NCBI RefSeq assembly: GCF_001273775.1
Contig: NZ_CP011801.1
Span: 3,140,001 to 3,204,000, forward strand
Direction of reading: 5' to 3'
DNA length: 64,000 nucleotides
Origin: Nitrospira moscoviensis
GTDB lineage: Bacteria > Nitrospirota > Nitrospiria > Nitrospirales > Nitrospiraceae
Below, piece by piece: positions 43,494 to 52,649 of the stretch (positions are counted from its first letter, which is position 1; each line of letters begins with the position of its first letter). Made by a program: the position numbers and the translations under genes. The notes beneath the pieces are model-generated. The model was not told the DNA's origin. It saw only the letters and a list, made by a program, of their open reading frames with translations, and did not search any database.

Positions 43494-44273
43494 TCACGCC
43501 ACGCTCTTCGACGGCATGTCCTCGCCGGAAGGCTTCTCCGCGACGATGAGAACCCATCCCCGCAGCTGGGCGAGCCGCTCGTATTTGGAGGTCAGCCGTT
43601 CGTATAAGACGCCGACCCGAAACAGCAGGGGCGAAAACATCAGGTAGGCGGGATATTGGTTGAAAAAGGTGATCTTCCTCGGGATCAGCGCGCTCGCCGC
43701 GAGGCAGGCATTGATGGATTTTACGGTATTGGCCTTAAACCTGGTCGGAAAGATGTCTTCTTCCCGACGATCCAACAGGCGAGACAACAGCCAGCGGTGA
43801 AACCGAAATGGAGTGTAGTGCGCCGCCAGCGAGACGTAGTCGAACTTGCTCGGCGTCTGCGCAATGAACCGCCCCCCTGGCTTCAAGACGCGGGCCATTT
43901 CACGAAACGAACTGTCCGGATCATCCAGGTGCTCGACTACGCTCATAGAAATCACGGCATCCACGGTCCCGTCCTTAAAGGGGAGGTTCTCCAGATTACT
44001 CCTGACCGCCATGATTCCCGCAAAGGGGCGCTTCAACTCCCCCATATCGGTCGCGATCGCCAGACGAACTTTCGGAGCGAACTCGGCGGTGAACTGCATT
44101 TCCCCGGCGCCGGCATCGAGCAGAATGCTGTTTGGCGTGAGGCAGCTCAGCACTTCTTGACGATAGCGCTCGTTGTGATGAAGATAGCCATCACCGTAAT
44201 AACGCCGGCAGATTTCCCAAGATCTCTCACGCACCTTGGAGAAATGGGCGCGGATCGCGCTCGTCATCGACAT
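43494..44273 (-). CDS. Class I SAM-dependent methyltransferase
   Basis: A 259-residue methyltransferase of the type 11 family. Motif I is ILLDAGAGEMQFTAEF, with NLPFKDGTVDAVISMSVVEH and the EMARVLKPGGRFIAQTP motif after it. The substrate is unknown; genes around it suggest a sugar or glycan. The ATG at 44273 follows GGAGGGAG at about eight bases. The extra 24 codons of the longer frame are charged and unlikely to be translated. Confidence 0.84.
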   Translation of the reverse strand: MSMTSAIRAHFSKVRERSWEICRRYYGDGYLHHNERYRQEVLSCLTPNSILLDAGAGEMQFTAEFAPKVRLAIATDMGELKRPFAGIMAVRSNLENLPFKDGTVDAVISMSVVEHLDDPDSSFREMARVLKPGGRFIAQTPSKFDYVSLAAHYTPFRFHRWLLSRLLDRREEDIFPTRFKANTVKSINACLAASALIPRKITFFNQYPAYLMFSPLLFRVGVLYERLTSKYERLAQLRGWVLIVAEKPSGEDMPSKSVA

Positions 44274-44351
44274 AGTCTGCTCCCTCCGATTCTCATCCCG
44301 AGAGTGTTCACGGGAACACTCTTCATCCTTAGATCCGTCACGCACCCCGCG

Positions 44352-45719
44352 TCAGGCGGATACACCGACCGGATCAGGCGGCCGGCCGGCGAGAATACTC
44401 CGGCTGTCGGCGCCCGCGACGGTTCCTTCCGAATGCGCCATTTCTTCCGATTGGCGCTCAGAGGCGATGACGATCAACGCCACCAACTGGTAATATGCAT
44501 CGAAGTAGGCTACATCGAGAAAGGTCCCGGCGACCGCATAAGCGACAAGAGAGGCCTGGACCGCATCCGCGAGAGGAGCACCCCATGCGAGGTCCGGCCG
44601 GCTATTGGCGACTTTCCTCATCCGACCCAGCCGAACGAAGCAGGACACGAGCAGCCCTACCCACAAGAGAAAGGCGAATAACCCATGTTCGCCGAGCACC
44701 GTCACCCACATACTGTGGCAAGACCAGGCGCGCCCCTTCCATCGCTCCAGTCCCCACCGCTCGACGTATTCCGGAAGATATTCCGAGTAGACGTTGAGCG
44801 AGTAATAGTCGAAGCCCAGTCCGAAGATCGGATTGCTGAGTCCCACGCGCGCGCAAAATTCCCAACTGCCGAACCGCTGTTGGGCCGACCCGTCTTCCTG
44901 GATGTTCTCGAGCGTTTTGGCTCGTCCGGTTAACCGCTCAGAGGCTACCAGGGGAAACAGCGACAGTCCAATCATCAGAACGATCGAGGCGATCGCGACC
45001 ACGATGAATTTGTTCTTGGACTTCAGAATAAGCACCGCCGTCGAGGCCGCCAACGCCAACCAGGCTCCGCGGGAAAACGTTCCTATGGTGGCTGGATAGG
45101 AGCAGATCAACATCAGCCACATGATCCGCCTCATCCATTTATTCTCTTCAATGCGGATTAAATAGACCAAGAGCGGAACGTTCATCGCCAGGGCCAAGCC
45201 CATGGCGTTGTTGGCGAAGAGGAATCCACCGGGCACTCCTTCGACCGTTCCTTCTCCCGCGGTGCCGACGAAGAACACCGTGCCCTTCACCGCGTAAAAA
45301 CCGATGCACAGGCTCATCACCTTCAAGGCCAAATAGACGTCTTTTTTGGTTTGGAAAATGGCCAATGAGAGGAGCACCATGAAGTATTCTTTCGAGACGG
45401 TTTCGAACTTGTACCAGGCGGAATCCTGGTCATAGGAAAAAATCGTGGAAAAGAAGAACCAGATCCAGAGCACCACCAGCATCAGTGCTTCTCGGCAGAC
45501 GGGAAACTTTGTCGGCCGCGACCAAGTGACGAATCCGATGATCGTCGCCACCCCGATCAGCATGGAGTGGGGAAACGTGCTCGCAAAATACCAGGTCAAT
45601 CCCTGCGGGCTTATGAGGCCATACCCGATGTAGGCCAGCATGCCGACCAGAGGATTACGCAGCGCTTTGGCGACGAAGTAGATCGTCGCAATAATGACGA
45701 TGACGTCCCGGATGTACAC
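44352..45719 (-). CDS. O-antigen-ligase-like membrane protein, exosortase-A-associated (TIGR03097-like)
   Basis: A 455-residue polytopic protein with 10-12 transmembrane helices. The opening YIRDVIVIIATIYFVAKALR then PLVGMLAYIGYGLISPQGL matches the putative O-glycosylation ligase of exosortase-A loci. The large periplasmic loop (GSWEFCARVGLSNPIFGLGF, YSLNVYSEYLPEY and a WSCHSMWVTVLGEHG stretch) holds the ligase motif with the conserved Arg and His. It would transfer a lipid-linked glycan to an acceptor in the periplasm. Confidence 0.85.
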   Translation of the reverse strand: MYIRDVIVIIATIYFVAKALRNPLVGMLAYIGYGLISPQGLTWYFASTFPHSMLIGVATIIGFVTWSRPTKFPVCREALMLVVLWIWFFFSTIFSYDQDSAWYKFETVSKEYFMVLLSLAIFQTKKDVYLALKVMSLCIGFYAVKGTVFFVGTAGEGTVEGVPGGFLFANNAMGLALAMNVPLLVYLIRIEENKWMRRIMWLMLICSYPATIGTFSRGAWLALAASTAVLILKSKNKFIVVAIASIVLMIGLSLFPLVASERLTGRAKTLENIQEDGSAQQRFGSWEFCARVGLSNPIFGLGFDYYSLNVYSEYLPEYVERWGLERWKGRAWSCHSMWVTVLGEHGLFAFLLWVGLLVSCFVRLGRMRKVANSRPDLAWGAPLADAVQASLVAYAVAGTFLDVAYFDAYYQLVALIVIASERQSEEMAHSEGTVAGADSRSILAGRPPDPVGVSA

Positions 45720-45740
45720 CCAACGGGTCTCCTGGAAGCA

Positions 45741-46967
45741 CTACATTGAACTCTTCGGGCGGGTATCCGTATCCTTCATTCCCGCCGGCCCGATCCGCTG
45801 AATAAGCCTCTTCAGGCCACGTCCCCCGACATGGCGAACGATCATCGACAATCCCCTGACGGTGGACGGATTGAACACCATCAAGCCCCACCGTTCGCGC
45901 CGGTGGGACATCCAATCCCGCTTGTACGGTTCATCACCGCCCAGATAATCCACTTCTCCCACCCGATCAATGTCGAGGGCCTGCTGCATCATTCTCGCCG
46001 TCAGTACGGTTCCGACAGAGAGCTTGGCAAATCGTTCGTCGTAACAAATTTTATAGATGGAGGCGGTCCCGCCATGGACTAACCACAGCTGAGCCGCGGC
46101 CGGCTCATCGTTCAGATAGAGGAGTCCCAGTCGCAGCCAGCCCTGTTTTGCCGCCGTCCTGACGAGACCCGGGATAAAGTCCGGATAGGGTTCCGCCTTC
46201 TCGCGCCAACTGACATTGTAGACCTTCTCGTAATCCCGCAGGGCCGACTCAAGCCCGTCCAGCGATGTCACGAGCTCATAGCGAACCCGAGCCGATCGCT
46301 CCAGCTTTCTGGCGTAATACGGAATGTTTTTTCTCAGCACGGTCGGAAGGCCGGCGACGTACTCGGCATAGGAACGCCCGTCCACCTGGAGATGCCAGTT
46401 GCCGAAACAAAAATACGCTTGGCTCACGCACCCTGCCGATTGGAAATGCCGTCTCAAATCGGCGTAGACAGGGTCCTCCCGGTCAAGCGGCCGCAAATCC
46501 AGAACATCCCACTCGCGCCGCTCGTTACACAACGCCTCAACGAATAACTGGACGGCGCAAGCTCGCTCTTCGTTGTGTTCACGCAAAACCGGCCCGTAGA
46601 GCGCCGTGTAATAGTTCGAGAGTCCTCGCGCGACCCGAGGAATGATGCCGATCCGTCGCGCGCGCGGATATCTGAGGAGCAGCGCCCCTATGGCGCCATC
46701 CCCGCCCCTCTCCGATTCGACACCGTAAATCTTGGTGACGGCTCCCGCATCTTCGACCGTTCGATCGAGGTTGAGGAACCACTCCCGGCTGAGAAAGACG
46801 CTCCGCTGACTTGCCTCTGCAAACAAGTCCGCATACGCCTTAGGAAGGTCGCCTATATCTCCGTATTGCCGGACCAGGAATGCTGCGGACTCCGGTCTGA
46901 CGGAGCCCGCCCCCGGGCAGGCCGCCATTGTTCGGACGCCACCGGGTTGGACTTGCGCTTGGCCCAT
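45741..46967 (-). CDS. FemAB/CelD-like GNAT acyltransferase
   Basis: A 408-residue soluble protein with two GNAT-like halves as in FemAB and BcsL/CelD. It shows FLSREWFLNLDRTVED, a GPVLREHNEE loop, LRKNIPYYARKLERS, and the C-terminal GNAT strand LRLGLLYLNDEPAAAQLWLV with GEVDYLGGDEPYKRDW. Such proteins transfer an acyl or aminoacyl group to cell-wall or EPS components. The start at 46967 has GGGGA upstream; 46991 and the overlapping 47057 are alternatives. Confidence 0.78.
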   Translation of the reverse strand: MGQAQVQPGGVRTMAACPGAGSVRPESAAFLVRQYGDIGDLPKAYADLFAEASQRSVFLSREWFLNLDRTVEDAGAVTKIYGVESERGGDGAIGALLLRYPRARRIGIIPRVARGLSNYYTALYGPVLREHNEERACAVQLFVEALCNERREWDVLDLRPLDREDPVYADLRRHFQSAGCVSQAYFCFGNWHLQVDGRSYAEYVAGLPTVLRKNIPYYARKLERSARVRYELVTSLDGLESALRDYEKVYNVSWREKAEPYPDFIPGLVRTAAKQGWLRLGLLYLNDEPAAAQLWLVHGGTASIYKICYDERFAKLSVGTVLTARMMQQALDIDRVGEVDYLGGDEPYKRDWMSHRRERWGLMVFNPSTVRGLSMIVRHVGGRGLKRLIQRIGPAGMKDTDTRPKSSM

Positions 46968-47002
46968 CGTTCTATCCCCACGGCCTACCATAGAGCTCGC
47001 TG

Positions 47003-48277
47003 TTACTGCCGCCTTGCGATCTCGTCGAGCAAGCCGGCGAGCATTTTGGCGCCCCATTCGCGGGAGTGCCGTTTCACACAGTCGTCGCCGGCGACAGGAG
47101 CCGTCCCATTCTTGATTTGATCGAGGAACGTCCGCAGTACAGACGTGATGGCTTCTTCAGAATCGAGCGGAGCAATCGATCCGATCCCGCTTTCCCTCAA
47201 GATGGCGGCTGTGTCTCCGTCGGTATCCACCAAGGCCAGAATAGGCCGCTTGGCCCTGATATATTCGTATAACTTAGCCGGCACCGCCGGATTGGAATCC
47301 CGGCCCTGGAACAGAAGCAGCCCGTCGACGTTCATCATTTCAGACAGAGCGGCCCGGTAGGGAATCGCCGGCTCAAGCGCCACGACATCTTCGATACCCA
47401 ACGCGAGAATGGACTCACGATAGAGACCTTCGCTCCCGCTGGCGCGCAGGATGACTCGGAACGTTTCCGCCGAAACGCTGCCGTCTTTCTTGAGTTGCGC
47501 GATGGCCCGAAAGAACTGTCGCGGGTCACGATCCGGGGTCGGATACAACACCCCGCTGTGGAGGAGCGTCACCCTTTGCCGATGCCGCCTCCCCTCGGGA
47601 TCGACCTGCGCGATCGACGCGAAAACATCCTCGTCGTAGCCGTTTGGGATAAGCGCCCATCGATCTGCCGGTACTTCCGGATAGCGTGATTGGTAAATCT
47701 TGAGTGCGCCTCGTGTCACTAGGACCGCTCGAGTACAGCGGGTGACGGCTATTCGCTCGATCCTGGCCCGCGCCCGAAACAATCGAGGATCGGCAGGGAA
47801 CCTCTTATGGCTCACCGGATCGACTTCTGTCATGGGATCACGGAAATCCACGATCCACGGCAAGCCAGTCAGACGATGCAGGACATACCCGATGAGGTGC
47901 GCCGTGGCGATCGGATAGGTCGACCAGATGGCGGCCGGCTTGTACCGGCGAATGAGTCGAAGCCCGATCGGTACCGCCCAGAGCGACCAGCTGATCCACT
48001 GGTCCGGAATCGCCAGCCATCCCGGATAACGGCCGCAAAAGGACACATCGCGGGCCGTGTCCAGGGCAAACGCTCTCCGAACGATGACGGAGGGCGGAAT
48101 GTCGCCGAGCTGATCGGTCCCGGTCGTCGCATAGGCGCGGGGGGTGGCGCTGAGGACGATCGGCTCCCACTGTAGGGCCGGTAAATAACGTGTAAAGCTG
48201 AGTGTCCGCTGCAGGCCGCTGCTTCCGCGACAGGGCGGATAGTGATAGGCCACCATGAGCACGCGTTTCGGCGCCAT
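47003..48277 (-). CDS. GT4 glycosyltransferase
   Basis: A 424-residue GT-B glycosyltransferase. The N-terminal half has KRVLMVAYHYPPCRGSSGLQ (nucleotide-sugar acceptor fold) and LIGYVLHRLTGLPWIVDFRD. The C-terminal half includes RVTLLHSGVLYPTPDRDP and VPAKLYEYIRAKRPILALVD, the donor-binding region. The acceptor is unknown. The start at 48277 is favoured over 48301; both lie clear of the upstream gene. Confidence 0.83.
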   Translation of the reverse strand: MAPKRVLMVAYHYPPCRGSSGLQRTLSFTRYLPALQWEPIVLSATPRAYATTGTDQLGDIPPSVIVRRAFALDTARDVSFCGRYPGWLAIPDQWISWSLWAVPIGLRLIRRYKPAAIWSTYPIATAHLIGYVLHRLTGLPWIVDFRDPMTEVDPVSHKRFPADPRLFRARARIERIAVTRCTRAVLVTRGALKIYQSRYPEVPADRWALIPNGYDEDVFASIAQVDPEGRRHRQRVTLLHSGVLYPTPDRDPRQFFRAIAQLKKDGSVSAETFRVILRASGSEGLYRESILALGIEDVVALEPAIPYRAALSEMMNVDGLLLFQGRDSNPAVPAKLYEYIRAKRPILALVDTDGDTAAILRESGIGSIAPLDSEEAITSVLRTFLDQIKNGTAPVAGDDCVKRHSREWGAKMLAGLLDEIARRQ

Positions 48278-48353
48278 ATCGGTCTCAGCTAGAAGCCTCA
48301 CCCGTTCACCCCCGTGCCCAATCCGGCACCACCGTTCTCAGTGGATTGACAGA

Positions 48354-49493
48354 TCAGGACTCCTTGAGGGTCTGGTCTTGAGGATGAGGGGCTCCGCTCT
48401 CCTGCGGCTTCCATGATCGCACTCGTTGAGCCAATGCGCTCACCAGATGAACGTAGCGACCTTTCAGGGTACGGTTAAAAACGGTATAGGCCACATGTGC
48501 TCTCACCGTATCCGTCCATTTCATTTTCCATTCTTCGTCCAGCCCCAAAAAATCGAACTCCTTGGTCTGCTCCGCGCTCAGGTTCTCGACCACCAGCTTT
48601 CGGAGCACCGTTCCCGGATACTCCAGGCGGTACGCATTGCGATAACTCGTCTTCAACAAGTAATAGATTCCTTTGTGCATGATGGAATAGTCGTACGCGA
48701 TCGGCTCTCCATCGAGAAACAGCACCGGAAGCCGCAGCGAACCCTTCGCCGCGGCGAGCTCGCCATATCGGACATAGAACGGCCATTGCTTCGGATCCTG
48801 AGTCAGCGCCGTTCCCGCGCCCAACTTCCAACTGTCCGCCTCGATCACTTGAATGGCCTTAAGGCCGGATTCCAGCCGGCCGGGCGTATCGAGGTACTCC
48901 AGCGTGAGCTTTCCCTTTTCTCGCAATCGGCGCTCTCTCGATCGCACGGTGGTCCGGAAGCGCGCCTGAAGGCTCTTGCTTTGCTCTTCCCACGACGCTT
49001 TGATCGGCATGTAGGGCGACTTCTTGGTGTCCGCGGCGACAAACGGCACGCCATGGCGGCGCAACTGCGTTTCGAAGATTGCGGCCTGCCCGTCGTCCTT
49101 AACGAAGTGCATGGTCCAGAGATCCCAGGACTTTCCGTCTCCGAGCACATGATCGAGGAGGGCTTCAATAGAACCGTGATTCCCTTCGCCGGCGATGAAC
49201 GGCGTCCCATGAATCTCATGCAGCGCGAACAGGGACTGCATCCAACGCAACGTCACGCCTTTTTGGCGGACATATTTCGTGACCAGCGGCGCCAGACCGA
49301 CGAGCCTCCGATCGTCCCATGCCTGCAGCAGTTGTAACTCGTGCTGATTGCGGTGCAGGTCCCAGAGAACCCGGCCCCACTCGAACTGAAATCCCAGCCC
49401 CAACCCCTGGCGCTCAACCAACTCATCCCACTGGATTTGGAGCGGGGCGTCGACCCTCAGCTCTTCCGGCGACCCCGCGATCACATTCGGCAT
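48354..49493 (-). CDS. CelD/BcsL-like GNAT acyltransferase
   Basis: A 379-residue soluble protein of the same broad class as the one at 45741, but clearly different in sequence. FEWGRVLWDLHRNQHELQLL, then KKSPYMPIKASWEEQSKSLQ and ARFRTTVRSRERRLREKG are typical of CelD-like proteins; the C-terminal GNAT half has LPVLFLDGEPIAYDYSI and KEFDFLGLDEEWKMKW. Two such enzymes in one locus suggest two acyl modifications. The ATG at 49493 follows AGGAGGG at five bases and is 11 bases before the end of the decarboxylase gene upstream, so the two overlap slightly only if the longer frame is used. Confidence 0.82.
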   Translation of the reverse strand: MPNVIAGSPEELRVDAPLQIQWDELVERQGLGLGFQFEWGRVLWDLHRNQHELQLLQAWDDRRLVGLAPLVTKYVRQKGVTLRWMQSLFALHEIHGTPFIAGEGNHGSIEALLDHVLGDGKSWDLWTMHFVKDDGQAAIFETQLRRHGVPFVAADTKKSPYMPIKASWEEQSKSLQARFRTTVRSRERRLREKGKLTLEYLDTPGRLESGLKAIQVIEADSWKLGAGTALTQDPKQWPFYVRYGELAAAKGSLRLPVLFLDGEPIAYDYSIMHKGIYYLLKTSYRNAYRLEYPGTVLRKLVVENLSAEQTKEFDFLGLDEEWKMKWTDTVRAHVAYTVFNRTLKGRYVHLVSALAQRVRSWKPQESGAPHPQDQTLKES

Positions 49494-49503
49494 ACAAACC
49501 CTC

Positions 49504-50787
49504 CTAGCCACCGACCGGCAAAGCCGGATCGTCGATGATGCGGCCCTGTTCGACCACGATTTCGTTCGGTGGAGGATGACTGAGGAATTGAGTCGGGCTC
49601 GCAGTCAATCCGTACGCTCCGGACTGAAAAATACCGACGAGGTCTCCGATCCGGGCCTCAGGCAAGTCGATATCTCTGGCCAGCGTATCAAGGGGAGTGC
49701 AGAGCGGCCCGACGACGTCGACCTTTTCGCAAGGCGGCTCGGTCAATCGATTGAGGAGCGCGACGGGATAGTTGCGCTTGATCGTCTGTCCCAAATTCCC
49801 AGACGCCGCCAGATGATGATGCATACCCCCGTCGACGATCACGAATTTTTTTCCTCTGGATATCTTGATGTCGGACACGGCCATGACGTAGATCCCCGCC
49901 TCCCCCACCAGGAAACGGCCGGGTTCTACGATGAGCCGCGCACCGGAGAGCCATGGATCGGCGCGGACTTCCCTCACCAGCTCGTCCAGCCCCTTGCTGA
50001 GGGCCGCCACATCCAACTCCTGCTCGTGCGGGAAATAGGGCACCCCGAGCCCCCCCCCGAAATCGATCGTCTTCATCGGCCTGCGGAAGTGCGCCGCAAG
50101 GCCCCGCGCGATGCCGACGGCCTTTCGATACTGCGTCAGCAGGATAGCCGGATCGAGGATCTGCGTGCCGGTAAAGAGGTGGATGCCTGTAAAATCGACG
50201 TCTCCGCATTCGAGGACGCGGGCCACGACCGCCTCCGCCCCTTCTTCATCGACGCCGAACTGGGACGGCTTGCCGCCCATCCGCATCGCGCCGCCCTGCG
50301 CTTCGGCCGTGGGATTGATGCGCACGGCGACGGAAGCCCGTAGGCCGAGACGTCTGGAGATGCGGGAGATGCGGTCCAATTCGGTCAACGATTCGATATG
50401 GAGCTCTCCGATCCCTTTCGCCAGGACGAGTTCGATCTCCGCCTCGGATTTTCCCGGCCCGGCGAAGACGATCTTCCGGGGATCGCACCTCGCTTCGAGC
50501 GCCCGCAGGTACTCGCCTTTCGACGCGATCTCCACGCCGCACCCGAGCCGCACAAAATGAGCCACGACGCTTCGATGGGGATTGGCCTTCGCCGAATAAT
50601 AGATGGCGATCTCGTCGCGGAGCACCGCCCTGAGTTGGGAGACCCGCTTCGTCATGATGCCGCGGTCGTAGACAAAAGACGGCGTGCCATACCGGCTCGC
50701 GATCGCCGTGACGGGAAGGTCTCCGATCTTCAAGACCTCCGCGCTGCCGGCAAAATGTTCCCTCACGAGGCGCGCGACGTGGTTCAT
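49504..50787 (-). CDS. PLP-dependent decarboxylase, exosortase-A-associated (TIGR03099-like)
   Basis: A 427-residue fold-type III (alanine-racemase-like) decarboxylase related to diaminopimelate/ornithine decarboxylases. PLP Lys in YYSAKANPHRSV, then GVEIASKGEYLRALEA, FTGIHLFTGTQ, KTIDFGGGLGVPYF and the C-terminal VGPLCTPLDTLARD with the second-subunit catalytic Cys. It probably decarboxylates an amino acid to an amine, or an acyl-carrier-bound amino acid. The ATG at 50787 overlaps the ligase stop as ATGA. The longer frame is a shadow. Confidence 0.9.
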   Translation of the reverse strand: MNHVARLVREHFAGSAEVLKIGDLPVTAIASRYGTPSFVYDRGIMTKRVSQLRAVLRDEIAIYYSAKANPHRSVVAHFVRLGCGVEIASKGEYLRALEARCDPRKIVFAGPGKSEAEIELVLAKGIGELHIESLTELDRISRISRRLGLRASVAVRINPTAEAQGGAMRMGGKPSQFGVDEEGAEAVVARVLECGDVDFTGIHLFTGTQILDPAILLTQYRKAVGIARGLAAHFRRPMKTIDFGGGLGVPYFPHEQELDVAALSKGLDELVREVRADPWLSGARLIVEPGRFLVGEAGIYVMAVSDIKISRGKKFVIVDGGMHHHLAASGNLGQTIKRNYPVALLNRLTEPPCEKVDVVGPLCTPLDTLARDIDLPEARIGDLVGIFQSGAYGLTASPTQFLSHPPPNEIVVEQGRIIDDPALPVGG

Positions 50788-52361
50788 GCGGTCAGCCCCT
50801 CTCGGCGCCGGAGCGCCGGGTAATCCACCTTTCCACTCGCGGTCTTCGGCAGATCGGACAGGATCTCGACGGCCTTCGGCACCATATGCCGAGGCAATTT
50901 TTCCCCGCAATGGGCCAACATATCGTGGGCGGTCGTCGTTTCTCCGTCTTTGACGACGACGAACGCCTTGATGGTCTGGCCCATGACCTCGTCGGGGATT
51001 CCGATGACGGCCGCCCCCTTGAGCTTGCCGCACGAAAACAGCGCCTCTTCCACCTCGGTGGGGCTGATCCGGAAGCCGGAGGATTTGATCATGGTGTCCC
51101 GCCGGCCGACAAAATAGAGAAAGCCCTCGTCGTCCATCGTCACCAGATCGCCGGAATAACAGACGCGCTCTTGATCGCCCAGTTCCTTCGGCAGAAAGGG
51201 ATGCGGCCGCAGCACCTTGGCCGTCAATTCCGGCTGCCCCCAATACCCCATGGAGACGGTCGGTCCGCGATGGACCAACTCGCCGACTTCTCCCGGCTTG
51301 CACGGCTGCCCCTGCTCGTTCACGACGAGAATTTCGGTGTTCGGAATGGCTTTCCCCATTGAAGTGGGGCGGCGATCGAGCTGTTCGGGGGGCAGATACG
51401 TCGACCGGAACGCTTCGGTCAGCCCGTACATCAATACAATATTGGTCGTCGGAAGCACCTGCCGCAGCGTCTTGAGCACCGGCTGGGGCATGGCCCCGCC
51501 GGTGTTGGTGATGTACCGGAGATGGGGAAGTTTCGTCTTATGCAGCGTCGACGACGGCTGGGCCAACAGACTCCACAGGGTCGGCACTCCGGCCAAGCCG
51601 GTGATCTGTTCCTTGGCGAGCATCTGCACGATTTCGCGGGCGAACACGAATGTCGCCAAGACGAGCGTCGCCCCCTGCTGGAAGGCCGTGGTCAACTGAT
51701 TCATGCCCGCATCGAAGCTGAAGGGAAGGACGGCGAGAATGCGATCGCGCTCCGTGATTTCCAGATAGGTGGAGACGATCGATGCGCCCGCCATGATTTG
51801 GGCGTGGCTCAACATCACCCCTTTCGGCTTTCCGGTCGACCCGGAGGTGTACAGAATCGCCGCCAGGTCTTTCTCGATGGATGTCTCTTTCCATTGCGCC
51901 GGGCACTGCAATCGACAGAGCTCATCGAACACGTGAACGGGAAGAGGGATGTCGTCTTTGGAAACGCTCTCGTCCAACACCAGGAATTTGAACGTCGGGA
52001 TGTCTCTCAGGAGCGGCAGGAGCGCGGCGAGCTTCTGCTTCGTGGTGATCAACCCCGTCATCCCGCAATCCCGAGCAATGTGCGCGACCTGTTCGGGAAA
52101 TAAGACCTGATTGATCGGCACGTAGACCCCGCCGGCCTGTGAGATACCGAAAATGGAGAGGACTTGCGGGACCGACGGCTCCAAAAAGATCCCGATCCGA
52201 TCTCCGCGGCGCACGCCGGCCGCCCGGAGACCGACGGCGAGGCCGGCGCACCGCTCTGCGACCTGGCGGTAGGAAAGCCGGATGGAGCCGTGGACCAGCG
52301 CTTCCTTGTTGGGATCGCGCACCGCGCTGGTGCGCAGCATATGATGGAGGAGGAAATCCAT
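50784..52361 (-). CDS. AMP-dependent acyl-CoA/ACP ligase, exosortase-A-associated (TIGR03098-like)
   Basis: A 525-residue adenylating enzyme of the ANL superfamily. P-loop LYTSGSTGKPKGVMLSH, motif YGLTEAFRSTYLPP, SGDLVTMDDEGFLYFVGRRD and the catalytic Lys near the end (TASGKVDYPAL). It activates a carboxylic or amino acid and loads it onto the acyl carrier protein encoded immediately upstream. Five bases separate them, and the decarboxylase is coupled at the other end. Confidence 0.9.
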   Translation of the reverse strand: MDFLLHHMLRTSAVRDPNKEALVHGSIRLSYRQVAERCAGLAVGLRAAGVRRGDRIGIFLEPSVPQVLSIFGISQAGGVYVPINQVLFPEQVAHIARDCGMTGLITTKQKLAALLPLLRDIPTFKFLVLDESVSKDDIPLPVHVFDELCRLQCPAQWKETSIEKDLAAILYTSGSTGKPKGVMLSHAQIMAGASIVSTYLEITERDRILAVLPFSFDAGMNQLTTAFQQGATLVLATFVFAREIVQMLAKEQITGLAGVPTLWSLLAQPSSTLHKTKLPHLRYITNTGGAMPQPVLKTLRQVLPTTNIVLMYGLTEAFRSTYLPPEQLDRRPTSMGKAIPNTEILVVNEQGQPCKPGEVGELVHRGPTVSMGYWGQPELTAKVLRPHPFLPKELGDQERVCYSGDLVTMDDEGFLYFVGRRDTMIKSSGFRISPTEVEEALFSCGKLKGAAVIGIPDEVMGQTIKAFVVVKDGETTTAHDMLAHCGEKLPRHMVPKAVEILSDLPKTASGKVDYPALRRREGLTA

Positions 52362-52366
52362 GCCGA

Positions 52367-52633
52367 TTATTGCCGGGACGCGGCAGCCTCGTTGACTTTG
52401 TGCTCGACAAACTGCGTCAGGCGGAGCACGCTCTGAAAATGATCGGGAATCAATTCGTCGTCCGCCACGATAATGCCGAATTCCTGTTCGAGAAAGGAGA
52501 CGAGATCCAGAATCCCGAGTGAATCGATGATCCCGCTCTCCAAGAGATCGTCTTCAGCGGTGATGGGTTTTTTCCGAGCCAGCGGGAACTTGTCCAGCAC
52601 AAAATTCAGGATGCGCTCTCCGGAATGATTCAC
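52367..52633 (-). CDS. Acyl carrier protein
   Basis: An 88-residue carrier protein. The four-helix pattern is clear; the phosphopantetheine Ser lies in GIIDSLGILDL, followed by LVSFLEQEFGIIVADDEL. The start is a GTG at 52633 preceded by GGGGAGGG; the longer frame has no domain. It likely carries the acyl or aminoacyl group activated by the adjacent ligase. Confidence 0.9.
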   Translation of the reverse strand: MNHSGERILNFVLDKFPLARKKPITAEDDLLESGIIDSLGILDLVSFLEQEFGIIVADDELIPDHFQSVLRLTQFVEHKVNEAAASRQ

Positions 52634-52649
52634 CGTTCCCTCCCCTGTC

